Origin: Phycisphaerae bacterium
GTDB lineage: Bacteria; Planctomycetota; Phycisphaerae; UBA1845; CAIVHJ01
Assembly (NCBI GenBank): GCA_022072405.1
Contig: JAJVHX010000011.1
Location: 124,001 to 188,000 of the forward strand
Direction of reading: 5' to 3'
DNA: 64,000 nt
Shown here: positions 52,108 to 61,288 of the stretch, piece after piece
Layout: each line of letters opens with the position of its first letter
Numbering within the stretch: position 1 is the stretch's first letter
The notes under the pieces: model-generated
Database searches by the model: none
Told to the model about the DNA's origin: nothing
The model's input: the letters and a program-made list of their open reading frames with translations, nothing else
Made by a program: the position numbers and the translations under genes

Positions 52108-53508
52108 TTAACAATCCGGATCAGCCGGCTGACAGCCTTCGATGCACACATCACCACCAATGCAATCCGTACAATCCGCGTCCGGCTCGGGGCAGTAGGG
52201 GCCATCGCACCAGCTATCCCCGACACAGCAATATAGCCCGCCGCTCAATTGGCAGATCACGGCATTGGTGCAGTCGGGATCGGGCGTGTCGCATCCGAGC
52301 GTGCAGGTACCATCGGCCGGACAATCGGTGCAGTCCGCATCCGGCTGCGGGCAGAGAGAGTCACAGTAGTAGTCGCCCTCACAGCAGACGAGGTATTCAG
52401 TGCACAATTGCTCGTTGGTACAGTCGGGATCGGGTTCTGAACAGCCGAAAACAATACATTGGCTGTCGGCGACGCAGTGGGTACAGTCGCTGTCCGTTTC
52501 CGGGCAGGTTATCTGACAGAGCAGATCGCCCTGTTGTGCGGGACAACACTGCTGAATGTCGGCACACATATCGGCATTGGTTTCATAGGAAGTGCGCTCA
52601 CCGCAATCCGCACAATCAGTACCATAGAAACAAGCGGCAAAAGTTGAACCTGGCCCACCATCATCACATTCCCCATCACCACTGTAGGGGCAGGTTTCCA
52701 GACAAAGTTCACCGGAAGGCGGACCCCCTCCACCGCTGCCTCCTCCGCCTCCACCCCCTCCACCGAGGTCGCCCTCACAGACATTGGCCGCCTCATTGCA
52801 GGTCTGGGGAGCAGAGCAGGGCGGATTTACTGCATCAATGCAGTCGCCATCGGCGCAGGTTTCCGCACCGTTACAGTACAGGCCATCATCACAATTCTTG
52901 TCTTCAAATTCGCAGATGGAATCATTGCAGACATCATCCGTACAGGGATCATCATCGTTGCAGTCGTCATCCTGCAGGCAGCAGCCTTCAATTGCGCTGA
53001 TTACACAATTATTGCTGATACACTGCTCCTGGGTACAGGGATCATCGTCACCACAATCCGCCGCGACGACGCAGGGTGCACACGTATCAGACGCTTCCAG
53101 ACAGGCAGTCTGGCAGGGGGCCGATCCAGCCAGGCACTCGCCGGTTTGCGTATTGCAGGTTTCCACTCCGTTGCAGAATGCGCCATCATCACAATCTGCC
53201 GATGACTGGCACTGCAGACAGCGGTTCGCTGCTTCATCACAAATTTCGTCTTCGGTACAGGCGGCCGTTGCCACCTGACAGACGCCGGCTGCGCAGGTTT
53301 CCACTCCGTTACAGAACTGGCTGTCGTCACACTGGGCATTGGTGGTACATTCAGGCAGACCCGCCAGATTATCATTTAGGTTGAAATTGCCGTTGCCTCC
53401 CCCAGCTGGTGGAGTAATGGAATTGTCATTGGCGGAGTTGTCGTTGGCAGGAGTACTGCAACCAGCCATGAATAGAAATAGTACCAGCAAAGAAAATTGG
53501 CGCTTCAT
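52108..53508 (-). CDS. Cys-rich lipoprotein with EGF-like repeats
   Basis: 466 residues. Signal peptide with lipobox FMAGC (Cys17), then NDNSANDNS linker. More than 60 Cys occur in repeats of types CNGVETCAAGVC, CTDDVCNDSIC, CDDGLYCNGAETC and, in the second half, CPQPDADCTDCPADGTC, CSEPDPDCTNEQLC. The halves are joined by a Gly-rich run (about residue 255-270). The repeats resemble the Cys-rich motifs of planctomycetal and myxobacterial surface proteins, probably disulfide-bonded. GGGGGAAC precedes ATG at 53508. Function unknown; exported. Confidence 0.85.
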   Translation of the reverse strand: MKRQFSLLVLFLFMAGCSTPANDNSANDNSITPPAGGGNGNFNLNDNLAGLPECTTNAQCDDSQFCNGVETCAAGVCQVATAACTEDEICDEAANRCLQCQSSADCDDGAFCNGVETCNTQTGECLAGSAPCQTACLEASDTCAPCVVAADCGDDDPCTQEQCISNNCVISAIEGCCLQDDDCNDDDPCTDDVCNDSICEFEDKNCDDGLYCNGAETCADGDCIDAVNPPCSAPQTCNEAANVCEGDLGGGGGGGGGSGGGGPPSGELCLETCPYSGDGECDDGGPGSTFAACFYGTDCADCGERTSYETNADMCADIQQCCPAQQGDLLCQITCPETDSDCTHCVADSQCIVFGCSEPDPDCTNEQLCTEYLVCCEGDYYCDSLCPQPDADCTDCPADGTCTLGCDTPDPDCTNAVICQLSGGLYCCVGDSWCDGPYCPEPDADCTDCIGGDVCIEGCQPADPDC

Positions 53509-53689
53509 GAGTTCCCCCGTGTTCACCAGAAAGAAACCAGACTACTCACTGAAATGATTGAGGGTGAGTAACTGGCCGTGTCCTTCCCAATTATACACTA
53601 CCACAAAGCGATTTTTCGACTCGGAAAATTAGTGGACCTTCCGCAGACAGCTCACCATGGTCATGATTATTGGACCTGTACATAGAGAC

Positions 53690-53720
53690 TTGTAGCATCT
53701 GAAGTTAGCCAGCCTATAAT
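53690..53720 (+). promoter_or_regulatory. candidate promoter of the HtrA-type protease gene
   Basis: TTGTAG (53690-53695) and a consensus TATAAT (53715-53720) with a long spacer of 19 bases. Transcription would start near 53727, about 50 bases before the ATG. Confidence 0.5.
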
Positions 53721-53731
53721 ACCCGTGGAGC

Positions 53732-53761
53732 CGGGCTTGGCCCTTAAGGAGGCGAAGCCCG
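53732..53761 (+). promoter_or_regulatory. leader hairpin with a Shine-Dalgarno-like loop
   Basis: CGGGCTT (53732-53738) pairs perfectly with AAGCCCG (53755-53761); the loop holds AAGGAGG (53746-53752). The functional ribosome-binding site AGGAG lies just after the hairpin, nine bases before the ATG at 53778. Confidence 0.5.
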
Positions 53762-53777
53762 AGAGGAGAAAGAAGCC

Positions 53778-54947
53778 ATGGGGAGAAGTTACGCCCACCG
53801 GGTGCGGGTCTGTCAATTTCTAATGATGGTTGTGGTTATGGCTGCTGGTCAATCGACCAGGGCCTGGGCGGATGAACCGGCAGCCGCGCTGGGGTCCATC
53901 GCCGACCAGCAGACGACCGTTTCAGTAACAAGCCTTACCGAGCCTGATCAATCTACAACCTCTGATCTGTTGGCTGATCTGGAGAAGGTGCAACAGGCTT
54001 TCGTGCAGCTGGCTGAAAAAACCAGTCCATCAGTAGTCGCCATTGAGACGCGTTACGACGCCGGCGGCAAAATTCCCACGGTGGGCAGCGGGGTCATTCT
54101 CACGGCGGAAGGTTTGATCCTGACCAACGATCACGTGGTGCGTGATGGTGTGAAGATACTGGTGACCGTGGCGGGTGGTCATCGTCACACCGGCCGACTG
54201 GTCGGTCGTGATGCCCGCAGCGATCTGGCGGTAATCGACATCGATGCGGAAAAATTGCAACCGGCCAGGCTGGGTGATTTAGCGGAGGTGCGGGTCGGAC
54301 AGTGGGCCTTGGCCATGGGTAACCCCTTCGGACTCGCGCGCGATGGACAGATGGGGTTGTCCTATGGCATCGTCAGCGGCCTGGGGAAATCTCTCAAAGC
54401 CCTGGAAGAAGAAGGCAAAAAATATTACGGCAATCTGATTCAGACCACCGCGGATATCAATCCGGGCAACAGCGGCGGACCGCTCTTCAATATCCGCGGC
54501 GAAGTGATCGGTATCAACACGGCGATCGAAACGACCTCCGGGATCAGTGAGGGTCTGGGCTTTGCGATTCCCATTGATAATCGCACGCGTACTATTGTCG
54601 ATTATCTGCGTCGTGGCGAAAGTGTGCCCTATGGTTTTCTGGGCGTCAATGTGCGGGACGCCGAACCGGAACTGCTCAAGCAGATCAGCAGCGCTAATCC
54701 CTGGGGCGTGGTCGTCACCCGGGTCTATCCCGCCACTCCTGCCGAAACGGCCCGTCTGCAGGAACGCGATCTGATCGTGCAGGTTGAATCGCAGTATGTC
54801 CAATCGCCGGAGCAACTGGTCCGGCTGGTCAGCGCCACTCCAGCGGGCCAAACCATCTCCCTGCTGGTCTACCGCGAAAACAAACCCCTGCAGGTGCAGG
54901 TTACCCTCGCGGATCTGGCATCGCTGGCTGCTCGCGATTCCCAATAA
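53778..54947 (+). CDS. HtrA/Deg-type serine protease with PDZ domain
   Basis: 389 residues. Signal peptide QFLMMVVVMAAGQSTRAWA. Catalytic domain with His in TNDHVVRDG, Asp in RSDLAVIDI and Ser in NPGNSGGPLF; the LA loop region is short. A single C-terminal PDZ domain (about 290-385) has FLGVNVRDAE and LLVYRENKPLQVQ. Periplasmic quality-control protease of the DegS/DegP type; the single PDZ is closer to DegS, but a signal peptide replaces the DegS anchor. AGGAG nine bases before the ATG. Own promoter with a leader hairpin suggests regulation, perhaps by stress. Confidence 0.92.
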   Translation: MGRSYAHRVRVCQFLMMVVVMAAGQSTRAWADEPAAALGSIADQQTTVSVTSLTEPDQSTTSDLLADLEKVQQAFVQLAEKTSPSVVAIETRYDAGGKIPTVGSGVILTAEGLILTNDHVVRDGVKILVTVAGGHRHTGRLVGRDARSDLAVIDIDAEKLQPARLGDLAEVRVGQWALAMGNPFGLARDGQMGLSYGIVSGLGKSLKALEEEGKKYYGNLIQTTADINPGNSGGPLFNIRGEVIGINTAIETTSGISEGLGFAIPIDNRTRTIVDYLRRGESVPYGFLGVNVRDAEPELLKQISSANPWGVVVTRVYPATPAETARLQERDLIVQVESQYVQSPEQLVRLVSATPAGQTISLLVYRENKPLQVQVTLADLASLAARDSQ

Positions 54948-55110
54948 TGCAGCTCCAGAATAGTAAAACAGCCTTGTAACTGTTCCGACACCGGAACGGG
55001 AACTTTGTTGACATTACTTTGTCTCACCTATTACCATGTGTTTTCGCGCCTCTCAAAAATCACCCTGACCCATGGACTACGGCTATTATTCAGACCAGGA
55101 GGAGCAGTGT

Positions 55111-57084
55111 ATGACTGTTCAATGGAGAAAGAACCAGTCTTGGCAGACCGGTAAATATTCCAATTGGAATCAGTGGTGTTCAGTTCTGGCGAGTCTGCTG
55201 GTGGCGATAGTGTTGAGTGGCTGTTCCGCGACGACTACGCCGAACGGAAGTGATGAAAATGCGAATGATAATTCGGCCAGTCAGACTATTCCCAATGATA
55301 ACAGCGTGCCGCTGAACAACTTCAACAGTTCGGATCAACCCGGTGATGTTCCGAATGATCAGGGCGGCGGATCGATTGAGACGGATGAGGTGGCTGCCGG
55401 TCCGGATCAGCAGGTCTTGTCTGGTCAGGTGGCGGCATTGAGTGTCAATCAGCCGTTATCCAACCTGGGTGAACAATTCAGCTTTATCTGGGATCAGATC
55501 GGCGGCCCGGCAGTGGAACTGGATGATCCCACTTCGCCGACTCCTCGTTTCCTGACACCGCAACAGAATGAAGATGTGGAGCTGGTGTTCGATCTGCGGG
55601 TCAGCGGTCCGGATGGAGCGACCAGCCAATCGCAGGTGCGCGTGCTGGTCGAGGGCAATCGTGCGCCGGTCTCCCAGGCGGGCTTTGATCGCGAGGTGCT
55701 CTCCGGCGACCAGGTGGTTCTGCAAGGCTGTGCCTCTTTCGATCCCAATCGCCTGGATGAATTGACTTACTCCTGGCGGCAACTGGACGGTCCGGTCGTG
55801 GTGCTGCAGGGGCTGCCTTCGGAGCAGTTGAGCTTCCGCGCTCCGACGGTTGAAACCCCGCAGAGCATGCAGTTTGAACTCACGGCGGCCGACTTATCCG
55901 GAGCCAAAGCAGTGGATACCGTGCTGGTCACCGTGCGGCCGCCGGCTGATGAAGCTCCCATTGTCATTACTTCTTCCTGGCAGAATACCACTGCCGGCGA
56001 TGTGAATATCGATATCGACTGGTATCTGCCGGACGGCACGGAAATGCCGATTGAGCGCAATTACTGGGGGCCGAGTGGCGTGGAAGCGGTCAATCTGCCG
56101 GCTGCTCAAGCTGCCGATGGATTGCATCGCTTGAATTTTTATCTGGATGGCGATGGGCGTAGCGCAGAAATCACCTATGATGTGAATTTTCTCGGTTATG
56201 AATTTTCTGTCGATCAGCTATTACAGGGGCGCTACTTCCGCACCATCGTGCTGGATGTTCAGGATGGCGTTGCCCGGGTGGTTTATAACGGCTGGCTGGA
56301 GGGTAATGAAACCGGTGCGGGTCAGCCGACCATGCTGCACGGTGCGGAATATCAGGTCGGCTGGCGACACGCTACCAACGGCGAAGTCAATGTGGAGCTG
56401 GACCTCTACCTGCCCAACGGTGATGCCATGCCCGTCTGGCGGACTTACTGGGCGGAGCAGGGTTTTGAATCGATCATTATTCCGGAAGAAGTGGTCCTCG
56501 AAGATGGCAATTATCAGCTCGATCTGTTCCTCGATGGGGCGGCGCGGCTGGCAGACCTGAATCTGGCGGTACAATTTCCCTGTTATATTTTTGAACAGCA
56601 GGAGACGTTGCAGGGAAAATACGGCGGCCGGATCGGCCTGGATGTGACTGATGGTGAAACCCGGGTCGTCTACAACAGCCTACTGGATCCGGTGGAGCCG
56701 GGATCGGGCGGAGCCAGTAATCAACATCCGCTGGAAGTGGTGGCTGGCTGGCGCAATTCCAACGGGGGTCAAGCCAATATCGACATCGATGTAGAACTGC
56801 CCAACGGCAGCAGTCAGACCAACCTGCCGGTGTGGCGAAACTACTGGAACGAATATGGCTATGAGCGCGCGTTTCTGCCGCAGGAAGTGGAACTGGAGGA
56901 TGGTCTGTACGAATTCTCCTTCACCCTCGCCGGCCAGGGCGTCAGCTCGGAAGTCACCTATCAACTGCGTTTCCTGGATTATTTCTTCAATGTGCATGAA
57001 ACCCTGCTGGGTGAAAAAACCTATCTCATCACGCTGAGTCTGCAGGATGGTGTGGTGACCGAACTGGCCAATACTTGGCGATGA
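55111..57084 (+). CDS. lipoprotein with PKD-like domains and three tandem copies of an unknown module
   Basis: 657 residues. Lipobox VLSGC (Cys38) then an NDN-rich linker (ENANDNSASQTIPNDNS). Two Ig/PKD-like domains cover about 110-290 (VAAGPDQQVLSGQ, SQAGFDREVLSGD). From about 295 there are three copies of a 110-130-residue module: each opens with a (S/G)W-(R/Q)N segment plus DVNIDIDWYLPDG-type strand, contains RNYW/RTYW, an EDGxY strand and ends VVYN or ELANTW. I do not recognise the module. GGAGGAGCAGTGT before ATG at 55111 fixes the start. Exported and anchored; probably binding. Confidence 0.85.
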   Translation: MTVQWRKNQSWQTGKYSNWNQWCSVLASLLVAIVLSGCSATTTPNGSDENANDNSASQTIPNDNSVPLNNFNSSDQPGDVPNDQGGGSIETDEVAAGPDQQVLSGQVAALSVNQPLSNLGEQFSFIWDQIGGPAVELDDPTSPTPRFLTPQQNEDVELVFDLRVSGPDGATSQSQVRVLVEGNRAPVSQAGFDREVLSGDQVVLQGCASFDPNRLDELTYSWRQLDGPVVVLQGLPSEQLSFRAPTVETPQSMQFELTAADLSGAKAVDTVLVTVRPPADEAPIVITSSWQNTTAGDVNIDIDWYLPDGTEMPIERNYWGPSGVEAVNLPAAQAADGLHRLNFYLDGDGRSAEITYDVNFLGYEFSVDQLLQGRYFRTIVLDVQDGVARVVYNGWLEGNETGAGQPTMLHGAEYQVGWRHATNGEVNVELDLYLPNGDAMPVWRTYWAEQGFESIIIPEEVVLEDGNYQLDLFLDGAARLADLNLAVQFPCYIFEQQETLQGKYGGRIGLDVTDGETRVVYNSLLDPVEPGSGGASNQHPLEVVAGWRNSNGGQANIDIDVELPNGSSQTNLPVWRNYWNEYGYERAFLPQEVELEDGLYEFSFTLAGQGVSSEVTYQLRFLDYFFNVHETLLGEKTYLITLSLQDGVVTELANTWR

Positions 57085-57106
57085 TTCGCCGGAGGTTGAT
57101 TCTGCT

Positions 57107-57145
57107 GCCGATCGAGCTGCCGGTTCGATCGGCTTTTTTATTTTT
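57107..57145 (+). terminator. rho-independent terminator of the repeat lipoprotein gene
   Basis: GCCGATCGA (57107-57115) pairs with TCGATCGGC, followed by TTTTTTATTTTT. It is 23 bases past the stop at 57084. Confidence 0.92.
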
Positions 57146-57216
57146 ACGGTCGGGCGACTAGAATGTCCGGTCGAAATGGTCTGTCATCAATACCGTAACG
57201 AATGGACACCTGCATC

Positions 57217-60135
57217 ATGTTGACATCACGACAGATTCGGCAGCAATTCATTGATTTTTTCCGCGAGCAAGGCCACACCATTGTGCCCTCCAGCCCGGTG
57301 GTACCTTTCGATGACCCGACGTTGCTGTTTACCAACGCGGGCATGAACCAGTTCAAGCCGATCTTTCTCGGCCAGCAGATGCCCGATGTGGATCACTGGC
57401 CGGGCGTGGTTCCGGGGTTACCCACCCGCGCCGCCAACACGCAGAAGTGCATCCGCGCCGGCGGCAAACACAACGATCTCGACGACGTCGGCCACGATAC
57501 CTATCACCACACCTTTTTTGAGATGCTGGGTAACTGGTCATTCGGCGATTATTTCAAGCTGGAGTCGATCACCTGGGGCTGGGAATTGCTGGTCCAGCGC
57601 TGGAGACTGGACCCGAAGCGTTTGCATGCGACTTATTTTCAAGGCGATCCCGCCGAAGGCCTCGAACCCGATCATGAAGCCCGCGACATCTGGCGTAAAT
57701 TTCTGCCCGATGATCAGATTCACCCGGGCAACAAGAAGGATAATTTCTGGGAAATGGGCGACACCGGCCCCTGCGGGCCTTGCAGCGAAATCCACTATGA
57801 TCGCACGCCGGATCTGTCAGGGAACAAACTGGTCAACGCCGGCGATCCTCGCGTCATCGAAATCTGGAACCACGTTTTTATTCAGTATAATCGTGACAGC
57901 GCCGGGCAGTTGTCGCTGCTGCCCGCCCGACATGTCGATACCGGTATGGGCTTTGAGCGCCTCTGTGCCATCCTGCAGGGCCAGGACAGCAACTACGATA
58001 CCGATGTTTTTACCCCGATCTTCGCTGCCATTCAGAAGGTGACCGGTGCCCCTGGTTATACGGGTAAGCTCAAGTCGGATCATCCGGATTCACACGATCC
58101 GCAGATCATGATTGATACAGCTTTTCGCGTGATCGCCGATCATATTCGTACCCTCACCTTTGCACTGACCGATCGCGCCATGCTGAGCAACGAAGGTCGC
58201 GGTTATGTCTTGCGTCGTATCCTCCGCCGCGCCGTGCGCTATGGTCGGCAGTATCTCAATGTTCACGAACCCTTTTTGTATAAACTGGTGCCCACCCTGG
58301 TCGAAACGATGCAGGACGTTTTCCCGGAACTCGCAACCATGTCCGAGCGCGTCGCTGAGATGATCCGCGACGAAGAAGAATCCTTTGGCCGCACCTACGA
58401 ACGCGGCGTTGTTTTATTTGATGCAGCAGTCGAACAGATTCTCAATGAGCCGCGGGCTTCAGCCCGCGCGGACTCGTCATATCAACAAACCTCCGATATA
58501 CCAGTCTTTTCCGGTGAACTCGCCTTCAAACTTCACGATACCTACGGTTTTCCCATCGACCTCACCGAAATCATGGCCCAAGAACAGGGTCTAGTCATTG
58601 ATTTACAACGATATTGGCACTTGATGGACGAGGCGAAAGACAAGGCTAGAGCGGGGAAGATTTCGACCGAGGCGCGCCCGCAACTAGATAGGCTGCTCAA
58701 CCTGGGACCATGTGACGATCATTATAAGTATGACTCCGAATGTAGAATAGAAGCTCAATTGCTGGCGATAAGTCCTCTTCCTTCCGGTGAGGAGACTGAA
58801 TTTTATCTGAACCGAACCTGCTTTTACGCTGAACAGGGTGGGCAGATTGGTGATCAGGGGAGAATCATCGGAAATGATTGGAAAGTGGAAGTAATAAGAA
58901 CTGAGTTATATGGTCAGGCTATTGCTCACGTCGGAAGACTGATCCAAGGTAATCCAAAGCCCGGTGATGATGTCAGAGTTGAAGTGAATAAGCGACTTCG
59001 TATCGCCATTATGCGGCATCATACCGTGACGCATGTGATGAACTGGGCGTTGCGGGAGGTGCTGGGGGATCATGTGGATCAGAAGGGTTCGCTGGTTGAT
59101 GCGGAGAAAACACGCTTTGATTTTTCACACCCCAAGCCGCTGACCGTCGAAGAGCTGCAGAAGATTGAAACCCAATCCAACGGGCAGATTGAAAAAAATT
59201 ACGAAGTCTATACCGCCATTATTCCGCAGAAAGAAGCCCGCACCATCAACACTCTCCGAGCGGTGTTCGGAGAAAAATATCCCGAACATGTCCGGGTGGT
59301 CTCCATTGGAGCACCGATCGAAAAAATGATCAGCGACCCCAGGGATCAGAAATGGATGCATTATTCGGTAGAGTTCTGCGGCGGAACTCACGTCAGGCGT
59401 ACTACTGAAATCGGTCAGTTCCGTATTCTGGAAGAATCCGCGGTCGCCAAGGGTGTGCGGCGAATCATCGGCGTGGCCGGTGAAGTGGCCAGGCAGGCGG
59501 ATGAAGTCGCCCGACGGCAGCAGCAGGAATATCACGAAATGGCCAAATTGCCGGATGATCAACTGGCTGATCGCCTGCCGGATTTTCAACAGCGCGTCAA
59601 TAACGAAAGCTATCCGCTGCTGATCAAACATGAACTGCGCGATAAACTGGAAACTCTGCAGGAGCGAATCAAACAGTTCACCAAACAGCAAGCCCGTCAG
59701 GAAGGTCAAGGTGTCCGCCAGGTGGTAGAGCAGCTGTTGCGCGATGCACAAGGAGCCGCGGGCTTCAGCCCGCAAGGTGCCGTAAAACCGACGACCACGC
59801 TGACCATCGTCGGCGAAATTCCCAGCGCTCCACCGGAGCAGATCCGCGAAGCGATCGATTATCTGCGCGACAAGGCGTCATCGGCGGCGATATTTCTCGC
59901 CAGTCCGACAGGTGAGAAGGTGCTGCTCTTTGCTTCGATGACCGATGATCTGGTGGCGAAGAAGCTCGGTGCCGGTGATCTGATCAAAGCCGTAGCGCCG
60001 ATCGTCGGCGGTGGGGGCGGTGGCAAGCCGCAACTGGCCCAGGCTGGCGGAAAGCATTCCGAAAAACTGCACGAAGCTCTGGCGGCAGCGCGGAAATGGA
60101 TTGAAGAAAAATTACGAATAGCGAATGGCGAGTAA
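57217..60135 (+). CDS. alaS: alanyl-tRNA synthetase with two in-frame repeat insertions
   Basis: 972 residues, about 100 longer than the E. coli enzyme. Class II aminoacylation core (MLTSRQIRQQFIDFF, FTNAGMNQFKP, CIRAGGKHNDLDDVG), editing domain with HHTVTH and the zinc-type CGGTHVRRTTE, and C-terminal C-Ala domain (LVGGGGGGKPQLAQAGG). Two short insertions at domain borders, NEPRASARADSS (about residue 410-421) and QGAAGFSPQG (about 845-854), are encoded by a REP-like palindrome. Codons between the first insertion and the editing domain (58589-58990) are atypical. The start could also be ATG at 57202; neither has a clear ribosome-binding site. Confidence 0.95.
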   Translation: MLTSRQIRQQFIDFFREQGHTIVPSSPVVPFDDPTLLFTNAGMNQFKPIFLGQQMPDVDHWPGVVPGLPTRAANTQKCIRAGGKHNDLDDVGHDTYHHTFFEMLGNWSFGDYFKLESITWGWELLVQRWRLDPKRLHATYFQGDPAEGLEPDHEARDIWRKFLPDDQIHPGNKKDNFWEMGDTGPCGPCSEIHYDRTPDLSGNKLVNAGDPRVIEIWNHVFIQYNRDSAGQLSLLPARHVDTGMGFERLCAILQGQDSNYDTDVFTPIFAAIQKVTGAPGYTGKLKSDHPDSHDPQIMIDTAFRVIADHIRTLTFALTDRAMLSNEGRGYVLRRILRRAVRYGRQYLNVHEPFLYKLVPTLVETMQDVFPELATMSERVAEMIRDEEESFGRTYERGVVLFDAAVEQILNEPRASARADSSYQQTSDIPVFSGELAFKLHDTYGFPIDLTEIMAQEQGLVIDLQRYWHLMDEAKDKARAGKISTEARPQLDRLLNLGPCDDHYKYDSECRIEAQLLAISPLPSGEETEFYLNRTCFYAEQGGQIGDQGRIIGNDWKVEVIRTELYGQAIAHVGRLIQGNPKPGDDVRVEVNKRLRIAIMRHHTVTHVMNWALREVLGDHVDQKGSLVDAEKTRFDFSHPKPLTVEELQKIETQSNGQIEKNYEVYTAIIPQKEARTINTLRAVFGEKYPEHVRVVSIGAPIEKMISDPRDQKWMHYSVEFCGGTHVRRTTEIGQFRILEESAVAKGVRRIIGVAGEVARQADEVARRQQQEYHEMAKLPDDQLADRLPDFQQRVNNESYPLLIKHELRDKLETLQERIKQFTKQQARQEGQGVRQVVEQLLRDAQGAAGFSPQGAVKPTTTLTIVGEIPSAPPEQIREAIDYLRDKASSAAIFLASPTGEKVLLFASMTDDLVAKKLGAGDLIKAVAPIVGGGGGGKPQLAQAGGKHSEKLHEALAAARKWIEEKLRIANGE
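58444..58471. repeat. REP-like palindrome inside alaS, copy 1
   Basis: AATGAGCCGCGGGCTTCAGC followed by CCGCGCGG. CGCGGGCT and AGCCCGCG are inverted. Read in frame as EPRASARA. Confidence 0.9.
59748..59776. repeat. REP-like palindrome inside alaS, copy 2
   Basis: ACAAGGAGCCGCGGGCTTCA followed by GCCCGCAAG; same element as copy 1 but read in another frame as GAAGFSPQ. Confidence 0.9.
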
Positions 60136-60157
60136 CACAATTTCGGAATTGATCTTC

Positions 60158-61288
60158 ATGAAAAAAATAATTCCTGCGATGGTGTTGGTGGCGCTCGGCA
60201 TCATTGCTTATCTGGTCTGGACGCAGCAGCGCTATCAGCCGCTGGTGGTGTCGGGTTTTATCGAGGCGGAGGAAGTTCGCGTCGGGTCGCGCATCGGCGG
60301 CAGGGTGGCAGAAGTATTTGTCGATGAAGGCCAGCAGGTTTCAGCCGGGACCCGGCTCTTTCAACTCGATCCGTTTGATCTGCAGGAACGGTCGGCTCGG
60401 GCCAAAGCCGAGCTGGCGGCCCGGCAGGCGCAGTGGCAACGGATGCAGGCGGGTTATCGCAAGGAAGAGATCGAGCAGGCTCGTGCCCAGCGGGATCGAG
60501 CCGTGGCGCTACTGGCCAAACTGGAAGCGGGACCGCGACCGGCGGAGACCGAGATCGCCCGCCAGCAGTTGAAACAGGCCCAGGCCGACCTCGAATTTGC
60601 CCGCTCGGAATATACCCGGATCAGCGACCTGGCCAAGGAGGGTCGCTCCGCGCAACAGGAAATCGATAACGCGACCCGCATGCTGAAGAGCAGCGAAGCT
60701 GCCGCCGCCAGCGCCGAACAGCAACTGGCCCTGCTGGTGGAGGGCAGCCGTAAGGAAGATATCGCTGAAGCCCGGGCCGCACTGGCCAGCGCCGAGCAAT
60801 CACTGCAATTGCTGCTCGCCGGTAATCGTGCAGAAGATATCGCCCAGGCGCAGGCCCAGGTGCAGGCTGGTGAGGCGGAGGCGGCCATCATCGAGCGACA
60901 GATCACCGAACTGCAGGTGACCTCGCCTTGCGACTGTACGGTGGAGGCTTTCGATCTGGAAGCGGGCGACCTGGTGGCGGTTAACGCGCCGGCGGTCGCA
61001 CTGCTCGACCTGTCGCGCCTGTGGGTGCGGGCCTATGTACCGGAAAATCGCCTTGGCCAGATACATCTCGGACAGCAGGTCACTCTGCAGGTGGATAGCT
61101 TCCCCGGTGAGCAGTTCACCGGCGAGATAGTTTTCATCGCCCGCGAGGCGGAGTTCACGCCGCGAAATATTCAGACTCCCGAAGAACGCAGCAAGCAGGT
61201 TTTTCGGATCAAGGTGAATCTGACCGGTGTACACGACAAAATACGGGTCGGGATGGCGGCGGATGTTTTTTTGGAATCAGACCATTGA
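60158..61288 (+). CDS. HlyD-type membrane fusion protein
   Basis: 376 residues. N-terminal anchor MKKIIPAMVLVALGIIAYLVW; lipoyl-like half VSGFIEAEEVRVGSRIGGRV near 30-60; a long alpha-helical hairpin (about 85-260) with several repeats of the form EDIAEARAALASAEQ and QAQAQVQAGEAEA; then the second lipoyl half LQVTSPCDCTVEAFDLEAGD and a beta-barrel domain ending GMAADVFL. Links an inner-membrane ABC-2 pump to an outer-membrane channel. The first gene of a three-gene efflux unit. ATG at 60158 is taken because similarity begins there; the ribosome-binding site is weak. Confidence 0.9.
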   Translation: MKKIIPAMVLVALGIIAYLVWTQQRYQPLVVSGFIEAEEVRVGSRIGGRVAEVFVDEGQQVSAGTRLFQLDPFDLQERSARAKAELAARQAQWQRMQAGYRKEEIEQARAQRDRAVALLAKLEAGPRPAETEIARQQLKQAQADLEFARSEYTRISDLAKEGRSAQQEIDNATRMLKSSEAAAASAEQQLALLVEGSRKEDIAEARAALASAEQSLQLLLAGNRAEDIAQAQAQVQAGEAEAAIIERQITELQVTSPCDCTVEAFDLEAGDLVAVNAPAVALLDLSRLWVRAYVPENRLGQIHLGQQVTLQVDSFPGEQFTGEIVFIAREAEFTPRNIQTPEERSKQVFRIKVNLTGVHDKIRVGMAADVFLESDH

